Part shown: positions 29,547 through 38,608 of the stretch, in pieces
Position numbering within the stretch: the first letter of the stretch is position 1
Layout of the letters: every line of letters starts with the position of its first letter
Assembly (NCBI RefSeq): GCF_017599305.1
Contig: NZ_JAGFWR010000005.1
Coordinates: 124,001 to 188,000, forward strand
DNA length: 64,000 nt
Origin: Micromonospora antibiotica
Lineage (GTDB): Bacteria > Actinomycetota > Actinomycetes > Mycobacteriales > Micromonosporaceae
Direction: 5' to 3'
The notes under the pieces: generated by a model
Database searches by the model: none
Seen by the model: only the letters and a program-made list of their open reading frames with translations
Told to the model about the DNA's origin: nothing
Position numbers and translations under genes: made by a program

Positions 29547-32477
29547 TCAGTAGTACTCGCGGATGTAGCCGAGGGCCCGCTCGTACACATCGGGGTCACG
29601 GATCTTGAACTTGATGTAGAGGGTCTTGCGGAGGGCCTGCTGGACCAGGCGGTCGCCGTCGCGGGTGTCCTGCCAGCCGGTGAACCGCACCGCCCGCACG
29701 ACCTCGTCGACCTCGGCGACGATGCGCTCGGCGATGATCGGGGTTCCGCTGCCCTTGAGGGACTGGAACAGCTCCGTCAGGGCCGCCTTGCCCTGGTCCT
29801 CGCGGGGGACCTCGGCGGCTTCCTTCTCTGCGGCCACGGTGTCCTTGGCCAGGAGGAACAGTTCCTTGAGAAACTCCAGGCTGGCCTGCTGGGAGTGCGC
29901 GTACTTCTCCCGCAGGGCCGTAAGTCGCTTGCCGAGTTCGATGAAGACAGGATTACCGAGGTGCCTGGCGATGCGGGCGGTAATCCACTTTTCGACCTCG
30001 ACGGGGTCGACGTCCGTCGGCCGGCCCGACATCAGGTCCTCGATCACCTGGGCGTCCAGGACGATCGTGTCGAGGTCGGTGCGGGGCACCTCAACGGTGA
30101 CGTGCGCGTTGATGAGTTCCAGGGTTTTCGCGCCGAGGGTGTGCCATACCAGCCGGCCGGCGACGTCCGCCGGCCGCACCGACTCGTAGACGTCGGTGAG
30201 CCACCGGTAGTCGGTTTGGTGGGTCGAGAGGATCGGGTCGGGGCTGAGGGTCTCCCAGAGTTGGGCGACGACGCTGAATGCCTGGCCGAAGGCGTCGCGG
30301 GCCGCGTCGCCGCTGATCGCGGTCTGCGCGGCGATGAGCCCTTCGTAGCCGCCCACGGTCCGGTCGACGCCGGGAAAGAAGGCCAGTGCGGCCTGGATGG
30401 CCGGGCCGAGCTGACCGCGCAGCACGTCGATGTTGCTGACGACCTGCTGGACGCTTTTTTCGTCGAAGGCGAACGCCTTGGCGACGTCGTCGAAGATGCC
30501 CAGGTAGTCGACGATCAGACCGTGTGTCTTGCTCGGCGGGTAGACCCGGTTGGTGCGGGTGATCGCCTGGAGCAGGTTGTGCTCCTTGAGCGGCTTGTCG
30601 ACGTACTGCGCGTAGAGGATCGGCGCGTCGAAGCCGGTGAGCAGCTTGGCCGTCACGATGATGATCTTCAGCGGGTCGGCCGGGTCGTTGAACCGGGCGG
30701 TGATCCGCTCCAACTCGACCCGGTCGGGGGTGTATTCCTTCCATGCCTTCGGGTCCCGCGCGCTGTGGCTCATGACCACGGTGGAGGCGTCAGGGCCGAG
30801 GAGCTTGTCGAGTTCCGCCTTGTAGGCGACACAGGTCGGCTTGTCGTAGACCACCACCTGTGCCTTGAAGCCCTGCGGCTCGACCTTGGCCCGGAAGTGC
30901 CCGGCGATGTCGGCGGCAATCCTGCGGACCCGCCCGTCGGCCTTGATCAGCGACTCCAACGAGGCGGCCCGCCGCGACAGCGTGCTCTTGTCGGCCTCGG
31001 TCAGCCCATGCTGTTCGGCCAGTTCCGCGAACGCGGCGTCGATCGCCGCCGCGTCGAGGTGGATCTCCGAAAGACGCGGCTCGAAGTGCAGCGGCAGTGT
31101 CGCCCCGTCCCGGATCGAGTCCTGGAACGAGTACCGCGACAGGTAACCACCGTCGTCCAAAGTGGACCCAAACCACATAAAAGTATTGCGGTCGCGCTTG
31201 TTGATGGGAGTGCCGGTCAGACCGAACAGGAACGCGTTCGGCAGCGCCTCGCGCATCTTGCGTCCGTAGTCACCCTCCTGGGAACGGTGGGCCTCGTCGA
31301 CCATGACGATGATGTTGTCGCGGTCGTCCAGCACCCCGGGTGCCTCGCCGAACTTGTGCACGGTGGTGATGATGACCTTGCGCGCCCCCGCACCGAGGAG
31401 GGCCTGCAACTCTCGACGGCTGTCGGTGGAGACGAGGTTCGGCACGTCGGAGGCGTTGAACGTGCCGGTGATCTGCGTGTCCAGGTCGATTCGGTCAACC
31501 ACGATGATCACAGTCGGGTTCGTCAGCCCGGCCGTGGCCCGCAGCTTCTGCGCGGTGAACACCATGAGCAGCGACTTGCCCGAACCCTGGAAGTGCCAGA
31601 TCAGGCCCTGCTTGATCTCGCCGGTCAGCACCCGCTCGACGATCAGGTTCGTTGCCTGGAACTGCTGGAAGCGGGCGATGATCTTGATCTTGCGGTGCTT
31701 CTTGTCCGTGGCGAACACCGTAAAGAACCGCAGGAAGTCCAACACCGCCGCCGGGCTGAGCACGCCCTTGACGGCCTCGCGCACCGCCGCCAGGCCGCTT
31801 GGTGCCGGGACGTCATCGTCGGATTCCTCCCGCCACGGACCCCACAGGTCGACGGTCATGCCGACCGAGCCGTAGCGGAAGTCCTTGCCCTCGGTAGCGA
31901 AGTTGAACACGTTCGGCACGAAGAAGGCGGGGACGTTGACCTCGTAGTCCTCGTTGATCTGCGCCGCCGCGTCGATCCAGGTGTACGCCGGCCGGACCGG
32001 CGACTTCGCCTCACCCACCACCAGCGGGAAGCCGTTGCACCACAGCACCAGGTCGAAGCGGCGCTCCACCCGCCCGACCTTGTACGTCACCTCCGTGGAG
32101 ATCATCCACTGGTTGGCGCTCGGTTCCGGGTTGTCGAAGTCGACGAGCCGGACCGTGACGTGCTCCCCGGCCGGGCCGAACGGCATCGACTTCTGCCCGG
32201 TCAGCCACGCGGCGAACTCCTCGTTGGCCACCACCGGATTCGGCGTTCGCCGGGCGGACAGGATGATCGCCCGCAGATGATGGATGACCTCGTCCGCCCG
32301 CCGGGGATCGGCCTCGATCGCCGGGTTCAACCGCCGCAGCGCCTCCGTGACCGGCCCCTCCAGCAACACCTCGTCCGCCCGACGCGGCAACTCCCTGCCG
32401 GCCACGAACTGAGTGTCGGTAGACGTGACAAGATCCCGCAAAAAGTCCCGGACCGCGTTTGCCTCGGTGAACGTCAC
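29547..32477 (-). CDS. hsdR: Type I restriction enzyme R subunit
   Basis: This 976-residue subunit cleaves and translocates DNA. The N-terminal PD-(D/E)XK nuclease has Asp142 and Glu156-Ala-Lys158 (GEAKSP). The SF2 motor shows Walker A GSGKS (298-302), DEAH (394-397) and GLTGTPI, and a helical C-terminal part binds the methylase. All motifs are intact, so it should be active. GTG 32477 overlaps the hsdS stop by 4 bp, and the stop lies 50 bp from the convergent DUF397 gene. Confidence 0.95.
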   Translation of the reverse strand: MTFTEANAVRDFLRDLVTSTDTQFVAGRELPRRADEVLLEGPVTEALRRLNPAIEADPRRADEVIHHLRAIILSARRTPNPVVANEEFAAWLTGQKSMPFGPAGEHVTVRLVDFDNPEPSANQWMISTEVTYKVGRVERRFDLVLWCNGFPLVVGEAKSPVRPAYTWIDAAAQINEDYEVNVPAFFVPNVFNFATEGKDFRYGSVGMTVDLWGPWREESDDDVPAPSGLAAVREAVKGVLSPAAVLDFLRFFTVFATDKKHRKIKIIARFQQFQATNLIVERVLTGEIKQGLIWHFQGSGKSLLMVFTAQKLRATAGLTNPTVIIVVDRIDLDTQITGTFNASDVPNLVSTDSRRELQALLGAGARKVIITTVHKFGEAPGVLDDRDNIIVMVDEAHRSQEGDYGRKMREALPNAFLFGLTGTPINKRDRNTFMWFGSTLDDGGYLSRYSFQDSIRDGATLPLHFEPRLSEIHLDAAAIDAAFAELAEQHGLTEADKSTLSRRAASLESLIKADGRVRRIAADIAGHFRAKVEPQGFKAQVVVYDKPTCVAYKAELDKLLGPDASTVVMSHSARDPKAWKEYTPDRVELERITARFNDPADPLKIIIVTAKLLTGFDAPILYAQYVDKPLKEHNLLQAITRTNRVYPPSKTHGLIVDYLGIFDDVAKAFAFDEKSVQQVVSNIDVLRGQLGPAIQAALAFFPGVDRTVGGYEGLIAAQTAISGDAARDAFGQAFSVVAQLWETLSPDPILSTHQTDYRWLTDVYESVRPADVAGRLVWHTLGAKTLELINAHVTVEVPRTDLDTIVLDAQVIEDLMSGRPTDVDPVEVEKWITARIARHLGNPVFIELGKRLTALREKYAHSQQASLEFLKELFLLAKDTVAAEKEAAEVPREDQGKAALTELFQSLKGSGTPIIAERIVAEVDEVVRAVRFTGWQDTRDGDRLVQQALRKTLYIKFKIRDPDVYERALGYIREYY

Positions 32478-33712
32478 CGCCCACCTCGGAAGATGTCAGC
32501 GAGAAGCGCCCTACGGGAGACCGTCAGAGAAGCGCTATTTTTTTCGCTTTTATGAATTGCTCCCTGAATCAGCGCCAGCAAATCGAGTATCTGCTTCTGC
32601 TCGCCGACCGGCGGGAGAGGGAAATCAAACCTCTCGACATCCCGTTTAGTAATATTTGGATCCTTTCGAGAGCTGGCTGCAACCTTTCGCCACTTGGATC
32701 TGCCAGCCTTGAGGACCTCGTGCATGAACTGAGGAAGCACCTCCTTCCGCAGATCAAGCAAGGCGCTCACCGCCTGATTGGTGGCCGCGTCGACACCCAG
32801 TCGAGCGGTGCGCCCGATCTGACCGAATCCGCCGTACATTGCAACAAGAACGGTACCCTCCGGCAGGACCACGGCAGACGTTTCCGACACCGCCGAATCA
32901 GTGATCCGCTCGTCGGTAACCAATATTACCGACTCGTTCAGGTCGAGGGTCTTCACCCACGGGATAGTTCCGCCGTCAAAATATCTGGCCTGCTGTGAGC
33001 GACTAGGAGTAGCACCGGATCGAACGGTACTCACGTCGCTGACAGTTGCCGCCGTCCAACCCTTCGGCACGTTCCGAGTCCAAAAATCAGCAGCGTCGAG
33101 GGGAACGGCAGCCGTACGCCACGGTCCATTCGGCCCAACAGTCAGCAATGCCAAACGCGCCTGTAGATATGCCTCCTTGAGGACGCCCCGGACCTGTCGA
33201 ACGGCGCCAAGATGGCGTTCAACGGCCCAGAGAAGCCTCACAAGATGCTGCTGCTCGTCGACCGAAGGCAACTCGAACTCGTAGTTGGCCAGGTCCCGCC
33301 AGTTCGTGCGCGGCGACAGCGAGCCAGCCGACGTGCCCAGGGCATGATCATAGAATCCTTCACTCCGCACAAGAAAGGGCAGAAGTTCGGGCAGGAGCTG
33401 GGTATCGTCCGCCTCAAAGACGAGAATATCCCCAGAGGTGATGGCGTCGAACTCGGCAAAGGCAGCTTTACGCTGGTAGGCGCGGCGCTTGCCGAACAGG
33501 GTCTGCCCGGGCCGGACACGACGGGTGAAGGTGCTGCCGTCCTCGACAGTGCCCCAACGGCTGATCCTCAACTCACCGGGGTCGAGGTGCTCCATGGCAA
33601 TCACGCGGTCGATCCCGGCAGCTTCGGCGTCTCGCACAGTGACGTTCAGGTTCCTGACCACGTCACCGAAGGCCACCCGCTTCCAGCTGCCCCTGTCGAG
33701 GTTGAGGGTCAC
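32474..33712 (-). CDS. hsdS: Type I restriction-modification specificity subunit
   Basis: This 412-residue subunit has two target-recognition domains (about 10-150 and 215-370), each followed by a helical spacer (EQQHLVRLLWAVERHL and EQKQILDLLALIQGAI). This is a normal bipartite recognition layout. The second half is clearly less GC-rich than its neighbours, with runs such as TTTTTTTCGCTTTTATG near 32530-32550, as expected for an exchanged recognition module. It overlaps hsdM and hsdR by 4 bp at either end. Confidence 0.93.
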   Translation of the reverse strand: MTLNLDRGSWKRVAFGDVVRNLNVTVRDAEAAGIDRVIAMEHLDPGELRISRWGTVEDGSTFTRRVRPGQTLFGKRRAYQRKAAFAEFDAITSGDILVFEADDTQLLPELLPFLVRSEGFYDHALGTSAGSLSPRTNWRDLANYEFELPSVDEQQHLVRLLWAVERHLGAVRQVRGVLKEAYLQARLALLTVGPNGPWRTAAVPLDAADFWTRNVPKGWTAATVSDVSTVRSGATPSRSQQARYFDGGTIPWVKTLDLNESVILVTDERITDSAVSETSAVVLPEGTVLVAMYGGFGQIGRTARLGVDAATNQAVSALLDLRKEVLPQFMHEVLKAGRSKWRKVAASSRKDPNITKRDVERFDFPLPPVGEQKQILDLLALIQGAIHKSEKNSASLTVSRRALLADIFRGGR

Positions 33713-35202
33713 GGGGCTACCTCCTGTCGCAGCAGTGCGAGTACGCCGTCAAGCGCGGCATCGGCTTCCGTGGCAGCGGCTCGCCATACGGTCAGTCCCT
33801 CAGTGACGCTCGTCCGCTCGTCCTCATGAGCCGTAGCATTGGGAACAACGTAGAGCGGGATCGCCAGACTGTACTGCTTGTCGGCAATCTGGTCGAGACT
33901 CGCGACAGTCGCAAATCCTCCGTCGCCTACGAATGCCTCGTATGCGGCAAGGATTCTATCCTGATGCTGCACGCGCAGAAACGACTGCGCCCGTTCGCGG
34001 GTGACCTCGTTGACCGCGTTGATGAAGAGAACTTTGCCGCGTTGCTCGGCGGACTTACTGGCGCGCAGCGTGACCACCACGGCCTCCATGGGCGAGTTGT
34101 AGAACAGCCCGGCTCCGAGTCCGATGACGGCTTCCAGCAGGTCGGACCGCACCAACTTCTCGCGCAGAGCCGCCTCTTCCCGGCGGAACAGCACGCCGTG
34201 CGGGAAGAGGATCGCGGCGCGGCCGGTCCTCTGGTCGAGGCTGGCGGCGATGTGCTGGAAGAAGGCGTAGTCGGCGCGGCCCTGCGGCGGAACGCCCCAC
34301 ATGTTTCGGCCGTACGGGTCGTTGGTGAACGCGGTGCGGTTCCACGCCTTGATGGAGTACGGCGGGTTGGCCAGCACCACGTCGAAGGTCCTCAGCTGAC
34401 CACCACGATCGAGGAAGGCGGGCTTGGTGAGCGTGTCGCCGTGCGCGACGTGGCCGTCGGCGATGCCGTGCAGGAACAGGTTCATCCGGGCGATGGCCGA
34501 CGTGCCGTAGTTGAGTTCCTGCCCGTACAGGCGCAGGTTGCGCCACTCCTTGCCCTGGCGGCGCAGCTCGGCGGCGGTGGAGATGAGCATGCCACCGGTG
34601 CCGCAGGTCGGGTCGTAGACCGACTCCCCCGGCTCGGGCCTGAGCATCATCGTCATCAGGTGGACGAGGGTGCGGTTGGTGTAGAACTCCTGCGCGGTGT
34701 GGCCGGAGTCGTCGGCGAACTTCTTGATGAGGTACTCGTACCCCTGACCGAGTTCGTCCTCGGGCAGGTTGGCCACCGTGAGCGTCTTGGTGGAGAAGTG
34801 CTCGACGAGCTGCTTGATGGTCGCGTCGGGGAGCAGATTCTTGTTGCCCCAGTCGCCGTCGCCGAAGACACCGGCAAGAGTGTCCGGGTTGGCCGACTCG
34901 ATCGCCCGCATGGCGGTGAGGATCGCCGCGCCCACGTCGCCCGTGACCTTGCGGACGTCCTGCCAGTGGGCACCGTCGGGGATGGCGAAACGGTGGTTCT
35001 CCGGCAGGTCGGCCAACTCGTCGTCACCGTAGACCTTCAGCGCGGCTGCATGCTCCTCGTCGTAGACGTCGGAGAGCCGCTTGAGGAAGACCAGCGGGAA
35101 GATGTACTGCTTGTAGTCGCCGGCATCGATGAGGCCACGCAGCACGACGGCTGCGCCCCACAGGTACGACTCCAGTTCGCGCTGGGTGATGCGGGCGCTC
35201 AC
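33709..35202 (-). CDS. hsdM: Type I methyltransferase M subunit, second of two
   Basis: This 497-residue N6-adenine methyltransferase has an N-terminal HsdM helical domain, SAM-binding DPTCGTGGML and catalytic NPPY. It is clearly related to, but quite different from, the M subunit encoded just upstream. GTG 35202 lies in a GTGA overlap with the preceding stop, which fixes the start. With HsdS and HsdR it should complete a type I complex. Confidence 0.94.
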   Translation of the reverse strand: MSARITQRELESYLWGAAVVLRGLIDAGDYKQYIFPLVFLKRLSDVYDEEHAAALKVYGDDELADLPENHRFAIPDGAHWQDVRKVTGDVGAAILTAMRAIESANPDTLAGVFGDGDWGNKNLLPDATIKQLVEHFSTKTLTVANLPEDELGQGYEYLIKKFADDSGHTAQEFYTNRTLVHLMTMMLRPEPGESVYDPTCGTGGMLISTAAELRRQGKEWRNLRLYGQELNYGTSAIARMNLFLHGIADGHVAHGDTLTKPAFLDRGGQLRTFDVVLANPPYSIKAWNRTAFTNDPYGRNMWGVPPQGRADYAFFQHIAASLDQRTGRAAILFPHGVLFRREEAALREKLVRSDLLEAVIGLGAGLFYNSPMEAVVVTLRASKSAEQRGKVLFINAVNEVTRERAQSFLRVQHQDRILAAYEAFVGDGGFATVASLDQIADKQYSLAIPLYVVPNATAHEDERTSVTEGLTVWRAAATEADAALDGVLALLRQEVAP

Positions 35203-36758
35203 GCCGTCACCTCCGCCGGGGCGAGGCCCCACCGGGCGAGTTCGGCTTCCAACGCGGCGCGGGTCTCCCGGGCAGCGGCGTGGGCCGCTTCGAGGTCGGT
35301 CAGGGCCTGCTCCAGGGTCGGCTGGTCGCCCCCGTCGGCGGGGGCGACGTACAGCGGGATGTTGAGGTTGTAGCCGTGGGCCCGGATGTCGTCGAGCGTG
35401 GCAACCGCCGCCAGGCCGGGCGCATCGGCGAACTCCCGGCAGGCGCGCAGCAGGATGTCGGCGTGCCCGGGTTCGAGGGTGTTCTGGTTACGGCCGCGCT
35501 TGAACAGCGTCTCGCCGTTGACGAACAGCACCCTGCCTTTGCGCTCGTCGGCCTTGCGGCGGCGCAGGATGAGCACGCAGGCGGCGAGGCCGGTGCCATA
35601 GAAGAGATTCGGTGCGAGACCGATCACGGCCTCGACCAGGTCCGCCTTCAGGACGAACTCACGGATGCGCCCCTCGGCACCCTGGCGGAACAACGCGCCC
35701 TGCGGCAGCACGACGGCGACCCGACCGGTCCCGGGCGACGCCGAGTCGATCATGTGCTGGACCCAGGCCCAGTCGGCATAACCCTTGGGCGGTACTCCCC
35801 CCAGGCGGTTGCGGCCCCACGGGTCGGTGCCCCAGGCCACGTCGCCCCAGTTCTTGAGGGAGAACGGCGGGTTGGCGATGACACAGTCGAACTGGGCGAG
35901 GCGCGAGCCGTCGTAGAAGGCCGGCGAACGGAGCGTGTCCTCCTGGGCGATCTTGAAGTCCTCGACGCCGTGCAGGAGCAGGTTCATCTTGGCGAGGCCG
36001 GAGGTGGCGAGCACCTTCTCCTGACCGAACAGCTTGCCCCAGAGGGTCTGCGGCCGGCCACCCTGGCGCTTCACGTGCTCGATGACCTCGATGAGCATGC
36101 CGCCCGTGCCGCACGCCGGGTCGTAGACCGTCTCACCCTCCTGCGGGTCGAGGATGTCGACGAGCAGCTTCACCACCGGGCGCGGGGTGTAGTACTCGCC
36201 GGCCTTCTTGTTGGACTGGTCCGCGAACCGCTTGATGAGATATTCGTACGCCTGCCCGAACACGTCCGGTGCGACGACCGCGTTGCTCAACGTCCTGGTC
36301 GAGAAGTGCTCGATGAGATCGCGCAGCTTGGCGTCGGGCAGCTTGTCCTTGTTCGTCCAGGCGGCGCTGCCGAAGATGCCGTACAGCACGTCCGGGTTGG
36401 CCTTCTCGATCGCCCGGAAGGCGGTCACCAGGGCCTGCCCCACATTCTGGGTGCGGGCACGCACGTCTTCCCAGAGGCTGCCCTCCGGAATGCCGAAACG
36501 GTGGTTCTCGGCGAACGACGCGTACTCGTGGTCACCGTCCGACTCCGCGAGCGCCCGCTCATACTCCTCGGTGTAGGCGTCGCTGATCCGCTTGAAGAAC
36601 ACCAGCGGGAAGATGTACGCCTTGAAGTCCGCCTGGTCGATGCTGCCGCGCAGCAGATCAGCAGCCCTGGCCAGATATTGCTCCAGCTCAGACAGGCTCA
36701 ACGGGACGGCCAGTGTGTCCCGGGCGGACACGGGGGGTCGCGCGAATCGGTCGGTCAT
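35199..36758 (-). CDS. hsdM: Type I methyltransferase M subunit, first of two
   Basis: This 519-residue methyltransferase has DPACGTGGML for SAM binding and catalytic NPPF, with the GEYYTPRPVVKLLVDIL segment typical of HsdM. It opens the four-gene operon hsdM-hsdM-hsdS-hsdR. ATG 36758 starts the frame, with only a weak ribosome binding site. Both M genes keep full catalytic motifs, so neither is an obvious remnant. Confidence 0.93.
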   Translation of the reverse strand: MTDRFARPPVSARDTLAVPLSLSELEQYLARAADLLRGSIDQADFKAYIFPLVFFKRISDAYTEEYERALAESDGDHEYASFAENHRFGIPEGSLWEDVRARTQNVGQALVTAFRAIEKANPDVLYGIFGSAAWTNKDKLPDAKLRDLIEHFSTRTLSNAVVAPDVFGQAYEYLIKRFADQSNKKAGEYYTPRPVVKLLVDILDPQEGETVYDPACGTGGMLIEVIEHVKRQGGRPQTLWGKLFGQEKVLATSGLAKMNLLLHGVEDFKIAQEDTLRSPAFYDGSRLAQFDCVIANPPFSLKNWGDVAWGTDPWGRNRLGGVPPKGYADWAWVQHMIDSASPGTGRVAVVLPQGALFRQGAEGRIREFVLKADLVEAVIGLAPNLFYGTGLAACVLILRRRKADERKGRVLFVNGETLFKRGRNQNTLEPGHADILLRACREFADAPGLAAVATLDDIRAHGYNLNIPLYVAPADGGDQPTLEQALTDLEAAHAAARETRAALEAELARWGLAPAEVTA

Positions 36759-37187
36759 GACAGGTACCCGTTCACGGTCATACTCGGTGGTGTCTCCTCA
36801 CGGGCCGCGTGCTGGCGCTCGCGCCGGTCCCACCGTAGTCGCAACTATGCACAGCGAGAGTTCCCGCCCGAGCGAGTTCTGCGTGCTGTCAGGCGGCTCC
36901 CGCGTTCCCAGCATCGGCCAGCCAGAGCAGCGCCCTTCTGGCCGCCCCGACTCGTCGAGCCAACATCCAGCTCGCGGACCGGCCGCAGTCGACTACCTGA
37001 CAAAAGTGCCGTCAAGGACCGAAGCGGCGATGTCGACATCGCCGTTCGACAGCCGCTGACAGCCGGGCGGATCGGCTGCCGTCCGACCCGGCAGCTTCTT
37101 CGGTGCGATCGCGCCGACAGTCGCGCCGGTTTCTCCCCGGTTCGCCGAGTAACTTCTCGTACCACCGCCTTCACGAGGAGTCATCGC
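36759..37187. other. Divergent intergenic region between the RM operon and the PD-(D/E)XK gene
   Basis: This 429-bp region has no gene I can support. It contains a perfect 20-bp palindrome at 37025-37044 and should carry both divergent promoters. Confidence 0.5.
37025..37044. promoter_or_regulatory. Perfect 20-bp palindrome, operator candidate
   Basis: CGGCGATGTCGACATCGCCG reads the same on both strands. It lies 144 bp before the ATG at 37188 and 267 bp before the hsdM ATG. A gap-free palindrome of this size suits a dimeric repressor. Confidence 0.5.
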
Positions 37188-38585
37188 ATGTCCGAGGAGA
37201 CCTGGCTCGCCGCCCGCCTCATCCCCACCTCAGGCATCAACGGCGCAGAGGAACAGGAACGCCGGGCGACCTCCGCCCTGCTGGCGGTGATGAGCGCGGT
37301 ACGGGAGTTCGGGCGCGTCCTGACCCAGTCCCTCGGTGCGCCGGCCGGCACGGTGCAGACCTTCATCGAGGTCCCCTTCAAGCTCGGCACCCAGCAACTC
37401 TTCCCGGACGGCCTGATCCGCGTCACCCGGGGACAGCGCCAGTGGACCGCCCTGGTGGAGGTCAAGACCGGCAGCAACGTGCTGAAGACCGACCAGCTGG
37501 AGGCGTACCTCGACATCGCCCGGGAGCAGGGTTTCGACGCCCTGATCACGATCTCCAACGAGATCGCCCCCGTACCGGGCCAGCACCCGACCGTCGTCGA
37601 CCGCCGCAAGCTGCGCAAGGTCGCCCTGTACCACCTGCCCTGGTCGGAGATCCTGACCCAGGCGGTGATCCAGAAGGAGTATCGCGGCGTCGCCGACCCG
37701 GACCAGGCGTGGGTCCTCGGCGAGCTGATCAGGTATCTGGAACACCCCCGCTCCGGCGCGCTGGAGTTCAGCGACATGGGACCGGCGTGGGTGTCGGTAC
37801 GCGACGGGGTGTCCGCCGGGACGCTACGGGCCAACGACGGCGGCGCGGCGGAGGTGGCCGGCCGCTTCGACGCGCTGATCCGCTACGCCTGCCTGCGTCT
37901 CGGTCGACAGTTGGGCACCGAGGTGACCCCGGCGTTGAGTCGCCGGGACCTGGCCGACCCGGCCGCCCGCACCCAGTCGTTGGTGAACCAACTCGTCACC
38001 ACCGGCACCCTGACCGGCAGCATCAGGATTCCCGGTGCGGTCGGAGCGCTCCAGGTCATGGCCGACCTGCGGGCTGGGCAGATCGTCTGCCATGTCGACG
38101 TGGACGCCCCCCGCTCCGGTCGGCCGACGACGAGGGTGAACTGGTTGGTCCGCCAACTGAAGGACGCGCCGGACACCGTACGGATCGAGGCGTTCGCCAT
38201 GCACGCCCGGGGCGGCGGGGCCACGGACCTCCTACGTCGGGTCCGCGAGGAGCCCACCACGCTGGTCACCGATCCGTCCCGTGAACTGCGGGCCTTCCGG
38301 GTCGCCCAGAGCACCACGGCGGGCACCAAGCGCGGCAGTGGCCGGGGTGCGTTCATCGACTCGGTGCTGCACTCGATCGACGACTTCTACGAGCAGATCA
38401 TCCAGAACCTCAAACCGTGGATGCCCGCGCCGCCCCGGCTGCGTACCCCCGATGACGTCACCCCTGTGCAGCCGGTGGCCGCCAGTCTCGTCTCCACCGC
38501 CATCTCCTCCCAGGACAACCCGGAGTTCGACACCCCGCCCGCAGGGTCCGAGCATCGCGCGGGCGTCGGCCAGCCGGGGGAATGA
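37188..38585 (+). CDS. Conserved actinobacterial protein with a PD-(D/E)XK-like nuclease domain
   Basis: This is a 465-residue cytosolic protein. The N-terminal part has the pattern of a restriction-endonuclease fold: PD at 73-74 (LFPDGLIRV), a strand, then ALVEVKTG with Glu91 and Lys93, followed by the helix TDQLEAYLDIARE. The middle and C-terminal parts (about 170-440) match no domain I know but look like a conserved family in actinobacteria. ATG 37188 has AGGAG 7 nt upstream. It stands alone, divergent from a type I RM operon, so a defence or DNA-repair role is a guess. Confidence 0.75.
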   Translation: MSEETWLAARLIPTSGINGAEEQERRATSALLAVMSAVREFGRVLTQSLGAPAGTVQTFIEVPFKLGTQQLFPDGLIRVTRGQRQWTALVEVKTGSNVLKTDQLEAYLDIAREQGFDALITISNEIAPVPGQHPTVVDRRKLRKVALYHLPWSEILTQAVIQKEYRGVADPDQAWVLGELIRYLEHPRSGALEFSDMGPAWVSVRDGVSAGTLRANDGGAAEVAGRFDALIRYACLRLGRQLGTEVTPALSRRDLADPAARTQSLVNQLVTTGTLTGSIRIPGAVGALQVMADLRAGQIVCHVDVDAPRSGRPTTRVNWLVRQLKDAPDTVRIEAFAMHARGGGATDLLRRVREEPTTLVTDPSRELRAFRVAQSTTAGTKRGSGRGAFIDSVLHSIDDFYEQIIQNLKPWMPAPPRLRTPDDVTPVQPVAASLVSTAISSQDNPEFDTPPAGSEHRAGVGQPGE

Positions 38586-38608
38586 CCGGGACGGCTGCCG
38601 GGGCGGGT

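Noticed and set aside
36845-37174. Minus-strand ORF of about 109 codons between hsdM and the PD-(D/E)XK gene
   Set aside because: It is Arg/Ser-rich without family resemblance, has no ribosome binding site, and spans the palindromic operator-like site.
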